Positions 47,401 through 57,922 of a stretch of DNA of 64,000 nt are shown piece by piece. The notes beneath the pieces are model-generated. The model had not been told where the DNA came from and did not search any database. It saw only the letters and a program-made list of their open reading frames with translations. A program made the position numbers and the translations under genes. Source of the stretch: Angiostrongylus vasorum (lineage: Eukaryota; Nematoda; Chromadorea; Rhabditida; Metastrongylidae); NCBI GenBank assembly GCA_018806985.1, contig JADANN010000462.1, positions 3,029,501 through 3,093,500 of the forward strand, read 5' to 3'. Position 1 is the first letter of the stretch, and each line of letters begins with the position of its first letter.

Positions 47401-50400
47401 AGTGTTAACAAAACCCATTCCAAAAGATTATTAGGTGAAAAAATGAAGTATGAAATTAAGTCCTACCTGTCCAACATCAATGTTCTTTTTATTCACTTTG
47501 TACTCCGGATCTGGGAAAACGAGGCGCGTCAAGAATACCCGTACCAGTTTCAAATTATTGTTCTGAAACGATAAAAGTGTAAGAAAAAAAGGCTAACAAA
47601 ATAGAAGCAGCTGAAGTCTCATTCGTTTAAAGAACTTTCCCTTTACTAGCGAAACATTTTTTATCCCATAGGGATCCATAGGAAATGTAGACGTCGTGCA
47701 TTATTATTCAGAACGAGATTTATGATTGGTAGGATGATTCTTAAATAGTGTTGCCTCTCTGTGGAAGGTGAATCTGTGAAACCGCTTTTGACACTGCTGT
47801 TGAATTATAGAGTCAAGTGGTGAATAAGCAAAGTAGTGCAGTTAAGAGTTTGTGTATACATTCAACAGCTATTCAGTGAAAAACAACGGCAGCCATTCGT
47901 TTCTTTTAGAGAGGAGAACGTTCTGTCTCATTCAGCAATAACAAATATGTTGGTAAAGAATGCGATCGAAGTAGAAATATAACCATAAATACCGAGCCGT
48001 TCAATAACTAGAGAGTAGTACGCCCCAACAACCTAAAAAAGAAATAAACATCTCCAGCCAAGAATTATTTACTACTCAGTTTACAGCTGGGACTATGACC
48101 AAGTCGAAGCACTTCTGCTGTGTAAAGGAACAGGAAAACCATACGTTTCTACAAGGGTGCTACAGGAAATTTCAGTTCCATGCCGGCCAACGAACAGAAA
48201 GTGGGGGAACGTCGCATCCGTAACGACAAACCAATATGGAGAAGAATTTTCTAAGCTTATTATATGGCCCACGCCGAGATCTACACTTCGGAAACTGCTA
48301 CGAGGAACAATGTATACATCCACATCGTCCGTTATGTGTTGAAGTGAAGCTCCAGAGTAGGTCTAACACACTAGATTCAAACTGCCCTCGCTATTTCGCT
48401 AACAATTTATCAAAACGAAGCACGACTTTCCCCCATATAGCGACCTCAGAACTATAAAGAAAACACTAGGTGGTAAAATTGATCAACCGATATGGTTATA
48501 ACAAATAAGCAAGAGAACGCAGAATTCGATATCAGGATTGCGCCTAGAAGTGTCTAAAAAAAAGAAGAGAAAAAACAAAAAAGGAAAAAAAGAAAAAAAA
48601 GACAACTGTTTCAATCAAAATCCTAACGACCTACCCAACTGAGAGCTTTTTCTGGCTGGCAGTCGCCATAACACCAGTGTTGGATAAGCCACTAACTGAC
48701 TAGAATTAGGAGAAGGGTCCTCTGTGTTAAACCAAGCCAACAGAAAGAGAATGACTCATATAGAGATAAAGCACGCCGCTACGTGCGCCATGTAAGGACG
48801 TATGGATCCACATCGTCCGTTGTGTGTTAAAAAGGAACAAAGGAACCACTGCAGATGAGCTCTAACAAACTAGATGTGTGATCTCTAAGGCGAAATTCAA
48901 CAGAATTGTAGACCATATAATGAGAAAGGAAGGAAACGCAGAATTCGAAATGAGGAATGGTTTAGAAGTGTCTTTAAAAAGAAAAAAAGAAAAACTGAAG
49001 TGAAAAACCAAAAACAGAAAAGAAAAAAAGAACGAAAAAAACCCCCGTTGTTTAAATCGAAATCCAGACAATCTACATATCTCAGATGGTGACGCAATCA
49101 TCACAAAGGACTAAGCCCAATATACTTACAAACTGAAGTTCTCACACGCGCACATTTCGATATCGTTTTGTGCAGGAGAGAGACTATCATACACAATTAA
49201 GACTTAAAAACTATACCAGTACAACATTTAAAATGCCTTCACCTTCGCTGCTAATCGCAGGGCTCGATTGTCGGTATCAAGGGCCCCTCGATCATGCAGA
49301 AAATGAACAATGTGAATAGCGTCAGAACGAGTTGCTTCCACGAGTGCACCAGATCCTACGAAGAGAAAAAAATTAAGAAAAATGTAGTTATAACAAAGTC
49401 CAACACCACTACAGTGTGTTCAATGTAAGCCTTTCCAATATTCCAAACTCGGCTTGGACCTTTCTTTTGAACTTTTTTTTCCATTTTTTTTTAAGTTACG
49501 ACAATGTTCTGATGGTCTAATAGTGTCCATTACCTGCGCTAGCTAAAAAAAACTTCTGTCGAGCTCGTGTTTTCCAGGCAGAATTGTCTTCGGATGAAAA
49601 GGGAAACAGGTTATACTCCCTTGTACTTGTTAGAAAGTTGGGAACCATTCAAATTACAGCGGAAATTGATTAGACATTATCTAAGACACCAAAGACTGGT
49701 TCGAAAATGTGTATCGTGTTATCTATCGTTTTTTTCACTTCTAAAAAAATGTGAGCATAACGAATTTAGTGGAAAGCAGATAGACATATCGTACATGTTT
49801 TTTTTCAAAGCCAAATGAACTGACCTTGTAATCCAAGCCTAAAGAAGATGAATGCTTAAACAATATCGTTTTTGAAACCCCTTAACTTGTTTACATTTTC
49901 CCGTGCATATTGTTAGCTACCCACGGATCTCCCTCATATGAGGGATCTCGAGCCGGTTAGTCGCGAGGCTACGTGGCGCGTCCCCAGCTGGCGGAGGGGG
50001 TTAATCACGGACCAAAAGCGACCCTTGCCTCCCTGAGACGCAGGTGGATCTAGTGAATGGACTCCCTGTTTCTGCTGCGCCGATTTTGCACATACTTTCT
50101 GTATCTGCTAGACGTATTCATGCATGCGTGTGTGGGTGCGTTCTCGCATGTGCGGATTGTATTCTACGAGTCAATTCGGCCAAAAGCCTGCAATCAAATG
50201 ACAGGGAAGCATATGGGAGGCGGTTAGGAGTCGCCTACAAGAAAAGAGCCTGGCAAGCTACGCGTGAGTATACCCAGCCCCCACGTTCAAAGCCCAACAA
50301 GCTATAAGTGGGTATCAAAATGCTAAACACAGTACGGACCTCATTCCCCCTGACCCCGAAAGAGCCTCCAATTTCGCAGCGTTGGGTAGGACGAGTACAG

Positions 50401-53400
50401 AGAGACTGCTAAAATCTCAGGGCCAATGGAAGCCGCCTGGATCACGAACTATGGTGACGATCTGTAACTACAATGCACGTACACTTGCATCCGAGTCTTC
50501 GATAGAACTTGCTGACTTGCTGATGCAAACAAGAAGGATAAGGTACGACGTCATCAGCCTGGCCGAGATGAGACGACGCCACCCATTCAAAGCCGTCTAT
50601 GACACCGAGAACAACTGTTCCTCGGAACAGGCGACAATAGAGGTGTCGGAGGCGTAGGCGTTCTCGTCAACACGAGTTTGTCCATGAACATCGATCCATT
50701 TGAACAGCTTACAACCCTGTCTGAATGCAAAAATTCCTACTCAGTGGAAGACCAGCAAGACCGTGTTATTGTACAACAAGGGTGACGTACACAATATCGG
50801 CACCTATCGCCCAATCTGCTTGCTGTCTGTCGTCTACAAACTTTTCACTCGAGTCATCCCTAAACAGGATTGACAGAACACTGGACGAAGGATAGCCATG
50901 TGAGCAAGCAGGGTTTCGAAAAGGATGTAGTACGATGGACCACATCCACATGATAACAAGGCTCATTGAAGTATCGCGAGAGTACAAAAGACCGCTCTGT
51001 CTCACCTTCATCGATGTACAAAAGGCCTTTGATTCAGCCGAGATAGATGCAGTCTTGCAAGCCCTGGATAGTCGAGTCTCTACTCAGTACATAAAGATTC
51101 TTCGCAATCTGTACAGAAATTTCACAACCAGGATATCACCATTCTACAACGATATTAACATTGACGTCAAAAGAGGAATTAGGCAAGGCGATACCATCTC
51201 GCCAAAAATTATTTACCGCCACCCTCCAGAACATCATGCGAACATTAGAATGGGATAATATAGTCAGTTTCGGCAATCGATGGTCGGCAGTTACATCATC
51301 TTCGCTTTGCTGATGACATCGTCCTTATCACACCAAACATTAGCCAAACGGAACGTATGCTTGCGACTTTGATAAAGCCTGTGGAAAGATTGGTCTTCGA
51401 CTAAATCTCACAAAAGCGATGTTCATGAAGAACGGGTTGGTTTCGTATGCCTCCTTCACGCTCGACGGAACAATAATCTCCGAATGCTCCAGTTATATCT
51501 ATCTAGGTCGGGAAATCAACATGTTGAACGACTTAGCTCCAGAGTTGAGCAGAAGGAAACGAGCGGCTTGAGGAGCTTTCAAAAGCACCCAGGACGTAGT
51601 GGAGAGAACAAAGAACACCCGACTCCGCGCTCACCTTTTCGACTCAACGGTGCTTCCTGCCCCTAACGTATGCGTCGGAAACCTGGTCGCTGTGTAAGCA
51701 GGAAGAAAGATCACTCGGCGTTATCGAACGCGCAGTCGAAAGGACGATGCTAGGAGTATCCCGTTTCACACATGTAAGGGATGAGATCCGAAGCTCCGAC
51801 CTGCGTCAACGATCAAAAAATCAAAGATGGCGTTCTGTACGCCAAACAGTCGAAGATAAGATGGGCCGGACACGTATTGCATACGAATGACAACCGATGG
51901 ACAAGAGCCGTTAGTGACTGGATTCCTCGGAATGTTAAACGTACTGCAGGAGGACCACCGACCCGATGGTCAGAGTTCTTCACGAAGAGCCTAGAAGAAA
52001 GATATGATGCTCGGAGAGTCCCTAGAGCGAGCAGAACCTACTGGGCTACTCCTGCACGCGACGGGGGAAAAAATGGAAGATTTACTCGCGCTCGCTCGAG
52101 TCACTCGACGATCAACGGGACTACAGGTGATACAGCTGATTGCTAGCTACCAGAGCTTCACTCATGCCTATTAAACTTCACCCACGCTTTTGCCGACAGT
52201 AGTATCAGACATGGCATAGTTTATTTATCGCTGGTTACACATCTCTGAATTAGAATCTTATTCGCCTATTTCAAATCTTTGCCCAGTATACGTTATTGGT
52301 CAAACGACTACCTCTACCATGATGTTTCGCGGTTGCTTAATCCACTTTCGATCACGTCTAATTTCGCACGACACCGGGTCCGCGCTTTACTTTTCGCCGC
52401 AGACAAAATGAATTCTAGCAGAGCTATCCCGGAGTTCCAAGTAGAAGCACGACCGACCAGATTTCAACGAAATTTATGTAGAAGACAAAATTCTCAAGTT
52501 AAAGTTGAATCCAAACGCCTTGGTGAATGATAGATACGAACCAACGAACAGAGTGAAAGAAACGCTAGGATCCGAATAGAGTGCAAAGCCAAAGCCATAG
52601 CAATAAATAAAGGAAGACAAATACTCATTACATAATCTCCATCAGTATATGGATGATTAGTAGAAAATAAAGGGTGAGGGTTTGAAAGGACCTGTTTCCC
52701 AGGCAGATGAAATTTGGTTTTGAGTTGTTCTCTTTCAGCTAAGGTTGTGGCAGAAATGAAAAGATTGAAAAAGCCATAAGGCGAAATTGTAGGGGTTACA
52801 GATTGTAAAGCAAATCAACCTCATGTCAAAAGAATTAACCTGAAAAAGTTGTTATCCGATAACACATTGGTGAAAGCCATGCTTCTTTGCAGACACTTTT
52901 GATAATGTCGAGTTTAAATTATGCTAAAATCCAAAAAGACTGACTTTCTATAAACCTCGGTATAAGTAGTTGGTATATTTACCTATAAACGATAAAGGAT
53001 AAAGCTCTCGGCGTTGATCAATCCCTGAGGGATGCTCCACGCATTCGACTTCATTACGTGTCGTTGGAGGTGACTGCATGCATATCTGGCCTTTAAAATG
53101 ACTCGCCGTGGCCTGCCGATGTATCGAGCCAGTGCTGCTATCCTCTTAGACAAGTCTGGTACCAATTTGCCGACTCTGAGGGATGGAAGGCTTGGTGGGC
53201 CATGGGCGCTGGGATCGAATCGTGTGTGTCGCAGTGGCGCCTCCAACCACTGCACCATACGCGCCAAATAAATATTTATTTATATGATTCTATAAACGTA
53301 TCTTTTTGAGCAGACACGAAGATAGTATAGGTTTTCGTTGTTGTTGTCGCTGCTGGTGGTATTGTTGATCGATGGCTGACGTTTCGGCGATTGGGAAAGT

Positions 53401-56400
53401 GGGAAAAAAGTGGTTACGAGTGGTAAAAAAGGAGTCCCACTCGTAATAGCACGACATTGAAGAAAGCGAAAACGCCGAAACGTCAGCCATCGATCAACAA
53501 TGTTACCAACAACGATAACGACAACGAAAACCTATACCAACCTCGCGTCAGCTCAAAATCAGTTTACAAGATCATAAAAATAAATATGCTAAAGTTGCAC
53601 CTGCAAAAATCTCAATGATTTATTGTCCTCTCGCGGCAAAAAATATACTGTTTCGTACTCTCAACAACATTTTCTGACTATATTCACTAAGGACAACCTT
53701 TGGGCCTAATAAACGGTCGAAAACGGAATGAGACTTATACGACTCAGCTCTGGTAGTGCGCGCCGAAATGTTTGATGAGTTATCACGTACTCATGGCGTC
53801 ATCGATATGTTATTTTGCACCTACGACGTTCATATATCACCATGGAAGGCGCCATTCCGGTGCCAAAAAAATCGTGTGCCCACCAAATGTTCATATAATG
53901 TGTAAAAAAATAGTGGCGCACAAATTCTAAAGCAAATTTTTTTCAGCATGATATTTACAATATTTGTGGAAGGTTATGAAAATAAAAACCAGCAACGAGG
54001 ATACACTGTGGAAATAAATTGTCCAACGAAGCGTACACACCTCTAATTAATAATTTACCACGTTTGAATATGATTTGGACAGAACAGCAAAAAAATAAAC
54101 AACTGACTATATAAAGTTTTCAAATTAGATCGCAGAAGTCTGGAAAGTCACTTACTCACCAACACACCGAGCTTCGTCGCACATCTCGGAGTCCAAGACT
54201 GCCAAGGGTAAATTCACATCCGCACCAGCATTCAGCAGCATGCTTTAAAGAAAAATTAAGGTATAAAGCCGAATGGACTAAAGTGAATACCATATCTAAC
54301 CCTGCGAAAACCTAAAATGAGCGCGGAACCCCGGAAAATCTAATTCAATTAAAATCTTTGCCTTACTTCCCCAATGATGGGGTTGTATACAAGTTGCTGC
54401 GGCGCAACATTATCGTAACACGATAATTTATAAGTAACCATAACCACGTACTTAAGAATAGGAAGGGATTGGTTGAAGGCAGCGACCATCAACGGTGTTC
54501 TGCCACGACTGCAATACACATCGAGCTGGAAAGGACATCGCGTTTCACCATCAGAGAACATGCATTGAAACTGAAAGGAAAAAAATCTATTCGTTTCGAA
54601 TCATCTAACTACTAATAAGGAAAACTCCTTGAAAGAGCACTTTATATAGCTGAAATTACTTGGATACATGGATATTTGGACGGCCTTTCCTCACTGGTTG
54701 TGCGGGCCCCAGCATAATCACCATTTTTTCGGAGATTTGCTGGTTAAGCCATTGTAGTTCCCTGGAATCCCCAGGTCAGCTTAACCAAAGTCTGCCCCAG
54801 CTCGTCACCATCACATGCAGTCGCCGCCCTTATGGATCAGACAGAGATTTGCCACTATGCGACTTTGATACCAGGACGATGGTGGGTCCTGGCATTGGTT
54901 ACTCTTAGCTACGCTTCCTCATGGAAACGCCGGAGTCCTTAGGAAGCGCTCTGCCGGGGGGATTAATCCCCACGCTGTACATCGCAGTTCGACACCCAGG
55001 AACACCTCCCAGCTACGATAAGGCGGTAAACCGTTGGGAGGATGAATGAAATTACTGACCGCTAACATATACTGTAACACGTCCACATGGCTCTTAGCTA
55101 CAGCTCGATATAAGGCCGTCCTACATTCACAGTCGCCGTGATTCACATCAATAGCAGAACGATATGGTGGATAAGACAACATGTCGATGTCTTTCATGAG
55201 ATGGTCAGGGATATTGAAATTCGAGAAGGCTAAAATTACACATAAAAACACTCTCCAAAAAACCAAAACAAAAACTGACCAAAGACCAATTGTAAAAAAA
55301 TGAATTTCTGACAGTAGGACATTTTGTTATTACATTCAGGAAGCATAAATAAAGATTTCGATATACTAATGAGTGAAACGTTATGGAACCTTTTACTAAT
55401 GAGACAAAGAATCCCAGATCTTCTACCTTCAACAAACATTAGCCTATTGCAAAAATAATCTCTACCGTGGACTTACACATATATCCATACATACGTGTAT
55501 ATATGTAAAAACATGTATATATCTGTACATGTATATATACATATACGTATATATGTATATATGTATACATTGCTGACAGTGATATTGCTCAATACGCACA
55601 AGGCTCTGGTTCGATCCCTACCCAGGTAAAGCAGACATCAAAGATGTTGTTCGAAATCGATCAGTACTTTTTACGGCGACCCAATAGGAATAAATTTTGG
55701 GAAAGACAAAGTCAGAAACAATGTAGAAGAAGAGAAATTTTTTTTGGACATCACATCAACTGCGAAAGCAAACAAGTTATCTGGTAAAAATGTATCTTGT
55801 TAAAAAAGTGGATAACAGAAATTATGGATAACAAAAATTTCTCAGAACAAAACAAAAATGTACCACTTCACAATCTCAGTAGATCCACTCTCAGCAGCCC
55901 AGTGGAGGCACGAACACCCATCATAGTTCGAATTAGCAATTAAAGAAGGGAAAGCCTGAAAATTAGGCTGTTCCAAGTGGATACAGGAAACTGGAAGAAA
56001 ACAGATAGTCTGGATGGAACTGAATGGAAAACAATGAACCTCTAGCATAATCCGCAATAATTCTACATTTTGCGAAGATACAGCGGCATGCAACACTGTG
56101 TCCTTTGTGATTGGATTCACCAACACATGCTCGTTATCGGGGTGAAGAAGATGTTTTACTAACTCGACTTGCCCATTAGTGCAGGAGCTAAAACCAAACT
56201 CCCATTAAGATGCTTTCGGAGGATCTTGGCAATTGGCAAGTCGTAACAATACGACCACATAAAACAAATAATCGAAAAAAAAGTAACATAGTACTGATCT
56301 CACATGAACATCGCAGTATCGCAATCTGGAGAACGACCATTGAGAAGAACGTATCGATCCTTGATAGAAAAGCTGGCAAGTATCCGATCTACACTATCGA

Positions 56401-57916
56401 CATCTCCTTCCGAGCACGCACATATGAGTTGAGTGTGAGCATCATTCAATTTATCACTTCTTAGCTCTAAAAAAAATCGATAAGGGTTGTTTAGGAAATA
56501 TAACGGGTAAGATCTATTTTAGAAGTGCTCTATAGCTTCTTCAACAAATCTGATTTACCAATGCTGACTATGCGCAAAGTATGAAACACAGTCAAACACT
56601 GTATAATTACTAGTAACTTAATAACCCACTGAATATAAACATTAAATTTGACCCATGTCACAGCAATGGCAAGGCAATCAATATAGCTCTGCATTCTATA
56701 ACGGAGGATTTAACATCTGGCAGGGTCTCCCAGACTGAGGAGTCCGGCGTTTCTATCAGGAAGCCTAGCTACGAGTAAACCAATACCAGGATGCACCACC
56801 GTCCTGGTATCAAAGTCGCATGGTGGTAAATCTCCCTCTAATGCACAAGGGCTGCGACTGCCTGTGGTGGTGACGACCTGGGGCAGACTTTGGTTAAGCT
56901 GACCTGGGGATTCCAGGGAACTACAATGACTTAACCAGCAAATCTCTGAAAAATGGTGATTATGCTGGGGCCCGCACAACTAGTGATGATGGGATGTTCA
57001 AGTATCAAGTAAGTACAATGAAGTGACCGAGAAACCTCTGTCAAACAGAACACTTGAACAAATGTCACATTTCTTATGCACAAACTCACGAATGCTCTCT
57101 ATGATGGCAGCGGCTACATCGTCATGTCCTGCAATATGAGCTGATTCCAGAGCACAGTGTCCAAATGAATCCCGACACTCAGCATCAGCACCGGCAACGA
57201 GAAGTTGTTGGACCGCCAGAACTTCGCCAGCCTCTGCAGCCAGATGCAGTGCCGTCTTTCCCGCACCATTAGTAGAATTCAGACTATCTGGTAAAATGAA
57301 AAATGCAGAAAGTATCAAAAGCAAGGACAGTGGGAACGATAACAGACGTTCCGTTGTTCTCGTAATACTTGTGCTACTACAATGTTACACTAAGAGAACG
57401 GGCAAATTTTCAAAAAACTTGGAAAGTGTGAAGAGCGCAAAAATTCAAAGAATTCATTCTGACAAAACAAAAATTGACGCAAAGGCGACAGAATGACTGC
57501 AGAAAAAAGTGGATATTGACAAAGAGAATAAACGAAGTGAACAGTTACTCACTTTGGTTGAGTGCAAGCAGTGTTTTTAAGCTATCTACTCTGCCATTGT
57601 GGGCAGCGAGCATAAGGAGAGTACGACCATGTTGGTCAACCTTCACTAAACTCCACGGATTCTCTCGAATTAAATCACTGACCAGCTCCAAGTTTTCAAA
57701 CAGGACTGCCTGGAAATCATAAAATACAACTGAGAGAAATCAAGGACTCTACGTAGAGAACCGGATACTGCAAAGAAGATGCGTACTCGCAAAAGAGTTT
57801 GCAGTCAGCAAAAAGAAAAAAAGCACAATGAACGACAAAGCGAACCGCACCTGTCTGACAAGCTGCATTATGTCGGACTCATCGACCTCGAGGGGAGCAT
57901 TATCGCTCCCCGACAT
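29473..57916 (-). CDS. lrk-1: LRRK/ROCO-family leucine-rich repeat kinase (LRK-1), about 37 exons
   Basis: Large scaffold combining a Roc GTPase and a Ser/Thr kinase; in worms and mammals the family acts on Rab-dependent vesicle sorting at Golgi and endolysosomes. Exons 5'-3' (minus): 57916-57851, 57709-57553, 57287-57090, 56466-56304, 56187-56040, 55955-~55864, 55229-55060, 54570-54452, 54242-54160, 49355-49243, 47562-47467, 46192-46030, 45960-45871, 45807-45687, 45608-45385, (45140-44990 uncertain), 44518-44342, 44262-44116, 42618-~42437, 42349-42195, 42087-41971, 40545-40431, 39857-38008, 37935-37817, ~37700-37596, 37200-37053, 36516-36313, 36208-35821, 35727-35615, 35474-35352, 34431-34287, 33868-33618, 33110-~32750, 30927-30734, 29944-29851, 29708-29473 (TGA). 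Domain order is ankyrin, LRR, Roc, COR, kinase, WD40-like, as in LRRK1/LRK-1. The start ATG follows a TTTCAG acceptor, suggesting trans-splicing or one more 5' exon. All catalytic motifs are intact. Confidence 0.95.
30168..30430 (+). repeat. tRNA-derived SINE family S2, head visible
   Basis: The only S2 copy in plus orientation. It opens with GCGTGTGGCGCAATGGTCGAAGG (A box TGGCGCAATGG) and GGAATCAATCCC (B-box-like, 30206-30217). It runs through GACTTGTCTGGGAGGATAGC and ends ATGGCGCATCCCTCAGGGATTG plus a T-rich tail (30428-30437). It is in the lrk-1 intron between exons 30734-30927 and 29851-29944. Confidence 0.8.
30940..32735. other. lrk-1 intron(s) between WD40-like exons
   Basis: No repeat family recognised. 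At least one WD40 exon may be hidden here. A plus-strand frame near 31087-31302 is open but lies on the wrong strand for lrk-1 and has no recognised homology. Confidence 0.35.
33160..33510 (-). repeat. Composite SINE remnant: S4-like body plus partial S2
   Basis: 33160-33405 weakly follows the S4 body (GGTTATTGCTTGAGGATTGTC, ATGTCGTTGAATGCTGGTCGAG). 33410-33510 follows the S2 right half (TTTCCCAACCCTGGAGGGATG, AGGCTTGGTGAGTACGAGG). The two are fused head to tail, suggesting insertion or template switching. Confidence 0.5.
34287..36516 (-). other. lrk-1: lrk-1 exons for the protein kinase domain
   Basis: Exon 36313-36516: glycine-rich loop [10 protein letters not shown] and the VAIK-type lysine in EVAQKML. 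Exon 35821-36208: alpha-C Glu in [16 protein letters not shown], the gatekeeper stretch [11 protein letters not shown], and the catalytic loop YRDLKSEN (Tyr replaces His of HRD, as in LRRK kinases), with LKLGDYG (DYG for DFG, also LRRK-like) ending the exon. Exon 35615-35727: activation segment with [10 protein letters not shown]. Exons 35352-35474 and 34287-34431: [13 protein letters not shown] and [17 protein letters not shown], the normal end of the C-lobe. Catalytically competent by motif. Confidence 0.95.
34964..35254 (-). repeat. SINE family S1, internally deleted
   Basis: Runs from ACTTACTTGGATATTTGGACG to ATGAGGCGGTAAACTGTTG but lacks about 60-70 bp holding the GGGCCC/CAGCATAATCTCCAT tail block. 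It lies in the lrk-1 intron between two kinase-domain exons. Confidence 0.8.
38008..40545 (-). other. lrk-1: lrk-1 exons for the Roc GTPase and COR domains
   Basis: Exon 40431-40545 carries the P-loop GGDGVGKS. Exon 38008-39857 (1850 bp, by far the largest) carries the switch II motif [16 protein letters not shown], the specificity motif VGTHVD, then the whole COR dimerisation region ([26 protein letters not shown]). The residue after DFTG is Gln, as in Ras-type GTPases, where human LRRK2 has Arg1398. The COR region continues to about 38008, where the donor GTTTGT keeps phase with exon 37817-37935. Confidence 0.95.
40965..41090 (-). repeat. tRNA-like SINE family S3
   Basis: Reverse copy with AGATCGAACCACGATTACCC (B box on the minus strand: GTGGTTCGATCTGG) and GCACTGCACCACTGAAG (A box on the minus strand). 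Tail CACAACGATGCTC at the left end. It is in the lrk-1 intron between the last LRR exon and the Roc P-loop exon. Confidence 0.65.
41442..41706 (-). repeat. tRNA-derived SINE family S2
   Basis: GATCAATCCCTGAGGGATGCGCC and ATGCATTCGACTTCATTCAG at the left, GACAAGTCTAGTACCAATTTG in the middle, CCACTGCGCTACATGCGCC at the right. Close to the copy at 52994-53266 and in sense with lrk-1. Same intron as the S3 copy at 40965-41090. Confidence 0.85.
42619..44115. other. lrk-1 intron between two LRR exons
   Basis: No repeat family or gene recognised. It holds one G-rich tract, 43853-43874, with two GGGGG runs. Confidence 0.4.
46735..46987. mobile_element. Long-palindrome MITE-like element
   Basis: About 250 bp that folds almost end to end. 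Left arm landmarks are ACTTCGTGTAATTTCCT (46757) and GCAGCGGAGGAGAAAGTGGGTC (46810); the right arm holds their complements GACCCACTTTCTCCGCCGCTGC (46889) and AGGAAATTACACGAAGTACG (46947). The centre is near 46861 (ACGATTGAGACAAAAAAATCGT). No coding capacity. A target duplication was not clear by eye. Confidence 0.8.
48294..48640. repeat. Direct repeat, copy 1
   Basis: Shares ordered blocks with 48780-49085: CCACATCGTCCGTTATGTGTT, TCTAACACACTAGAT, AACGCAGAATTCGATATCAGG, TAGAAGTGTCTAAAAA, an A-rich purine tract, then AATCAAAATCC. Probably an old tandem duplication in the lrk-1 intron between exons 49243-49355 and 47467-47562. Confidence 0.7.
48780..49085. repeat. Direct repeat, copy 2
   Basis: Blocks in the same order as copy 1: CCACATCGTCCGTTGTGTGTT, TCTAACAAACTAGAT, AACGCAGAATTCGAAATGAGG, TAGAAGTGTCTTTAAAAA, purine tract, AATCGAAATCC. 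The offset between copies is about 470-490 bp. Confidence 0.7.
49917..52170 (+). mobile_element. LINE family R2, copy D, internally deleted
   Basis: The 5' leader (CTACCCACGGATCTCCCTCA, GCCGGTTAGTCGCGAGGC) matches copy F at 59171. The endonuclease start ([11 protein letters not shown]) is at 50450. A deletion near 50655-50720 joins it to the RT, which shows [51 protein letters not shown] and FADDIVL (51306-51326). The 3' part has [13 protein letters not shown] and [11 protein letters not shown]. The RT catalytic box is intact, but stops and frameshifts are frequent. Antisense to lrk-1, in the intron between ankyrin exons 54160-54242 and 49243-49355. Confidence 0.85.
52171..52990. other. lrk-1 intron, nothing recognised
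   Basis: Between LINE copy D and the S2 SINE. A chance open frame at 52279-52530 has no recognised domain. Confidence 0.35.
52994..53266 (-). repeat. tRNA-derived SINE family S2
   Basis: Left end GATCAATCCCTGAGGGATGC and CGCATTCGACTTCATTACG, middle GACAAGTCTGGTACCAATTTGCC, right end CCACTGCACCATACGCGCC. Sense with lrk-1. It abuts the inverted Penelope-type repeat at 53303-53559. Confidence 0.85.
53303..53559. repeat. Inverted repeat with Penelope-type GCCGAAACGTCAGC ends
   Basis: Arms 53303-53389 and 53473-53559 with an 83-base spacer. The inner ends are GGCTGACGTTTCGGCG and its complement CGCCGAAACGTCAGCC; the outer parts share ATCGATCAACAAT, ACGAAAACCTATAC and GCTCAAAA. In the right arm a GAAGAAAGCG/CGCC stretch precedes GAAACGTC, resembling a degenerate hammerhead stem II. 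No coding remains. Confidence 0.75.
53560..54159. other. lrk-1 intron, nothing recognised
   Basis: Between the inverted repeat and the ankyrin exon 54160-54242. No exon, RNA or repeat recognised. Confidence 0.4.
54656..55042 (-). repeat. SINE family S1, near full length
   Basis: From TACTTGGATACATGGATATTTGG to CGGTAAACCGTTGGGAGG. It holds all family blocks: TGTGCGGGCCCCAGCATAATC, TCTGCCCCAGCTCGTCACC, GATACCAGGACGATGGTGGG. It ends 17 bases from the donor side of ankyrin exon 55060-55229, so it sits against a splice site. Confidence 0.85.
55480..55575. repeat. ATGTATAT/ACATATAC microsatellite
   Basis: Imperfect TATG/TACA repeat in an lrk-1 intron. It is followed at 55590-55625 by GGCTCTGGTTCGATCCC, a lone B-box-like motif, possibly a tRNA-derived SINE scrap. 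Confidence 0.85.
56712..57016 (+). repeat. SINE family S1, 5'-truncated
   Basis: Starts within the family at TGGCAGGGTCTCCCAGACTG and runs to the tail TTCAAGTATCAAGTAAGTAC. It is antisense to lrk-1 and lies 74 bases 3' of the donor of ankyrin exon 57090-57287. Confidence 0.85.
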
Positions 57917-57922
57917 CTGAAA
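57911..57922 (-). promoter_or_regulatory. Candidate trans-splice acceptor directly before lrk-1 ATG
   Basis: Reading the minus strand, the bases immediately before the ATG at 57916 are ATTTCAG, the nematode 3' splice consensus, with no room for a 5' UTR. This is typical of spliced-leader addition, but an ordinary upstream exon would look the same. Confidence 0.5.

Larger units (their letters stand above)
41971..47562 (-). other. lrk-1: lrk-1 exons for the leucine-rich repeats
   Basis: Exon 47467-47562 links ankyrin to LRR. LRR units follow: [15 protein letters not shown] in 45871-45960, [12 protein letters not shown] in 45687-45807, [17 protein letters not shown] then [15 protein letters not shown] in 45385-45608, [10 protein letters not shown] in 44342-44518, [16 protein letters not shown] in 44116-44262, [15 protein letters not shown] in 42437-42618, [11 protein letters not shown] and [16 protein letters not shown] in 42195-42349, then [11 protein letters not shown] in 41971-42087. 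The last exon ends in a short helix-like stretch that leads into the Roc P-loop exon. Confidence 0.9.
49243..57916 (-). other. lrk-1: lrk-1 exons for the N-terminal ankyrin repeats
   Basis: Ankyrin units are readable in most exons: [20 protein letters not shown] (57553-57709), [20 protein letters not shown] (57090-57287), [20 protein letters not shown] (56304-56466), [20 protein letters not shown] (56040-56187), [18 protein letters not shown] (55864-55955), [20 protein letters not shown] (55060-55229), [18 protein letters not shown] (54452-54570), [12 protein letters not shown] (54160-54242) and [20 protein letters not shown] (49243-49355). The first five exon junctions keep phase exactly. 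The junction 55864/55229 does not, so a small exon or another splice site may be missing. Confidence 0.9.

Noticed and set aside
48093..48457. Exon of lrk-1 or separate gene
   Set aside because: Open on both strands, belongs to a duplicated non-coding block, and the flanking lrk-1 exons do not need it.
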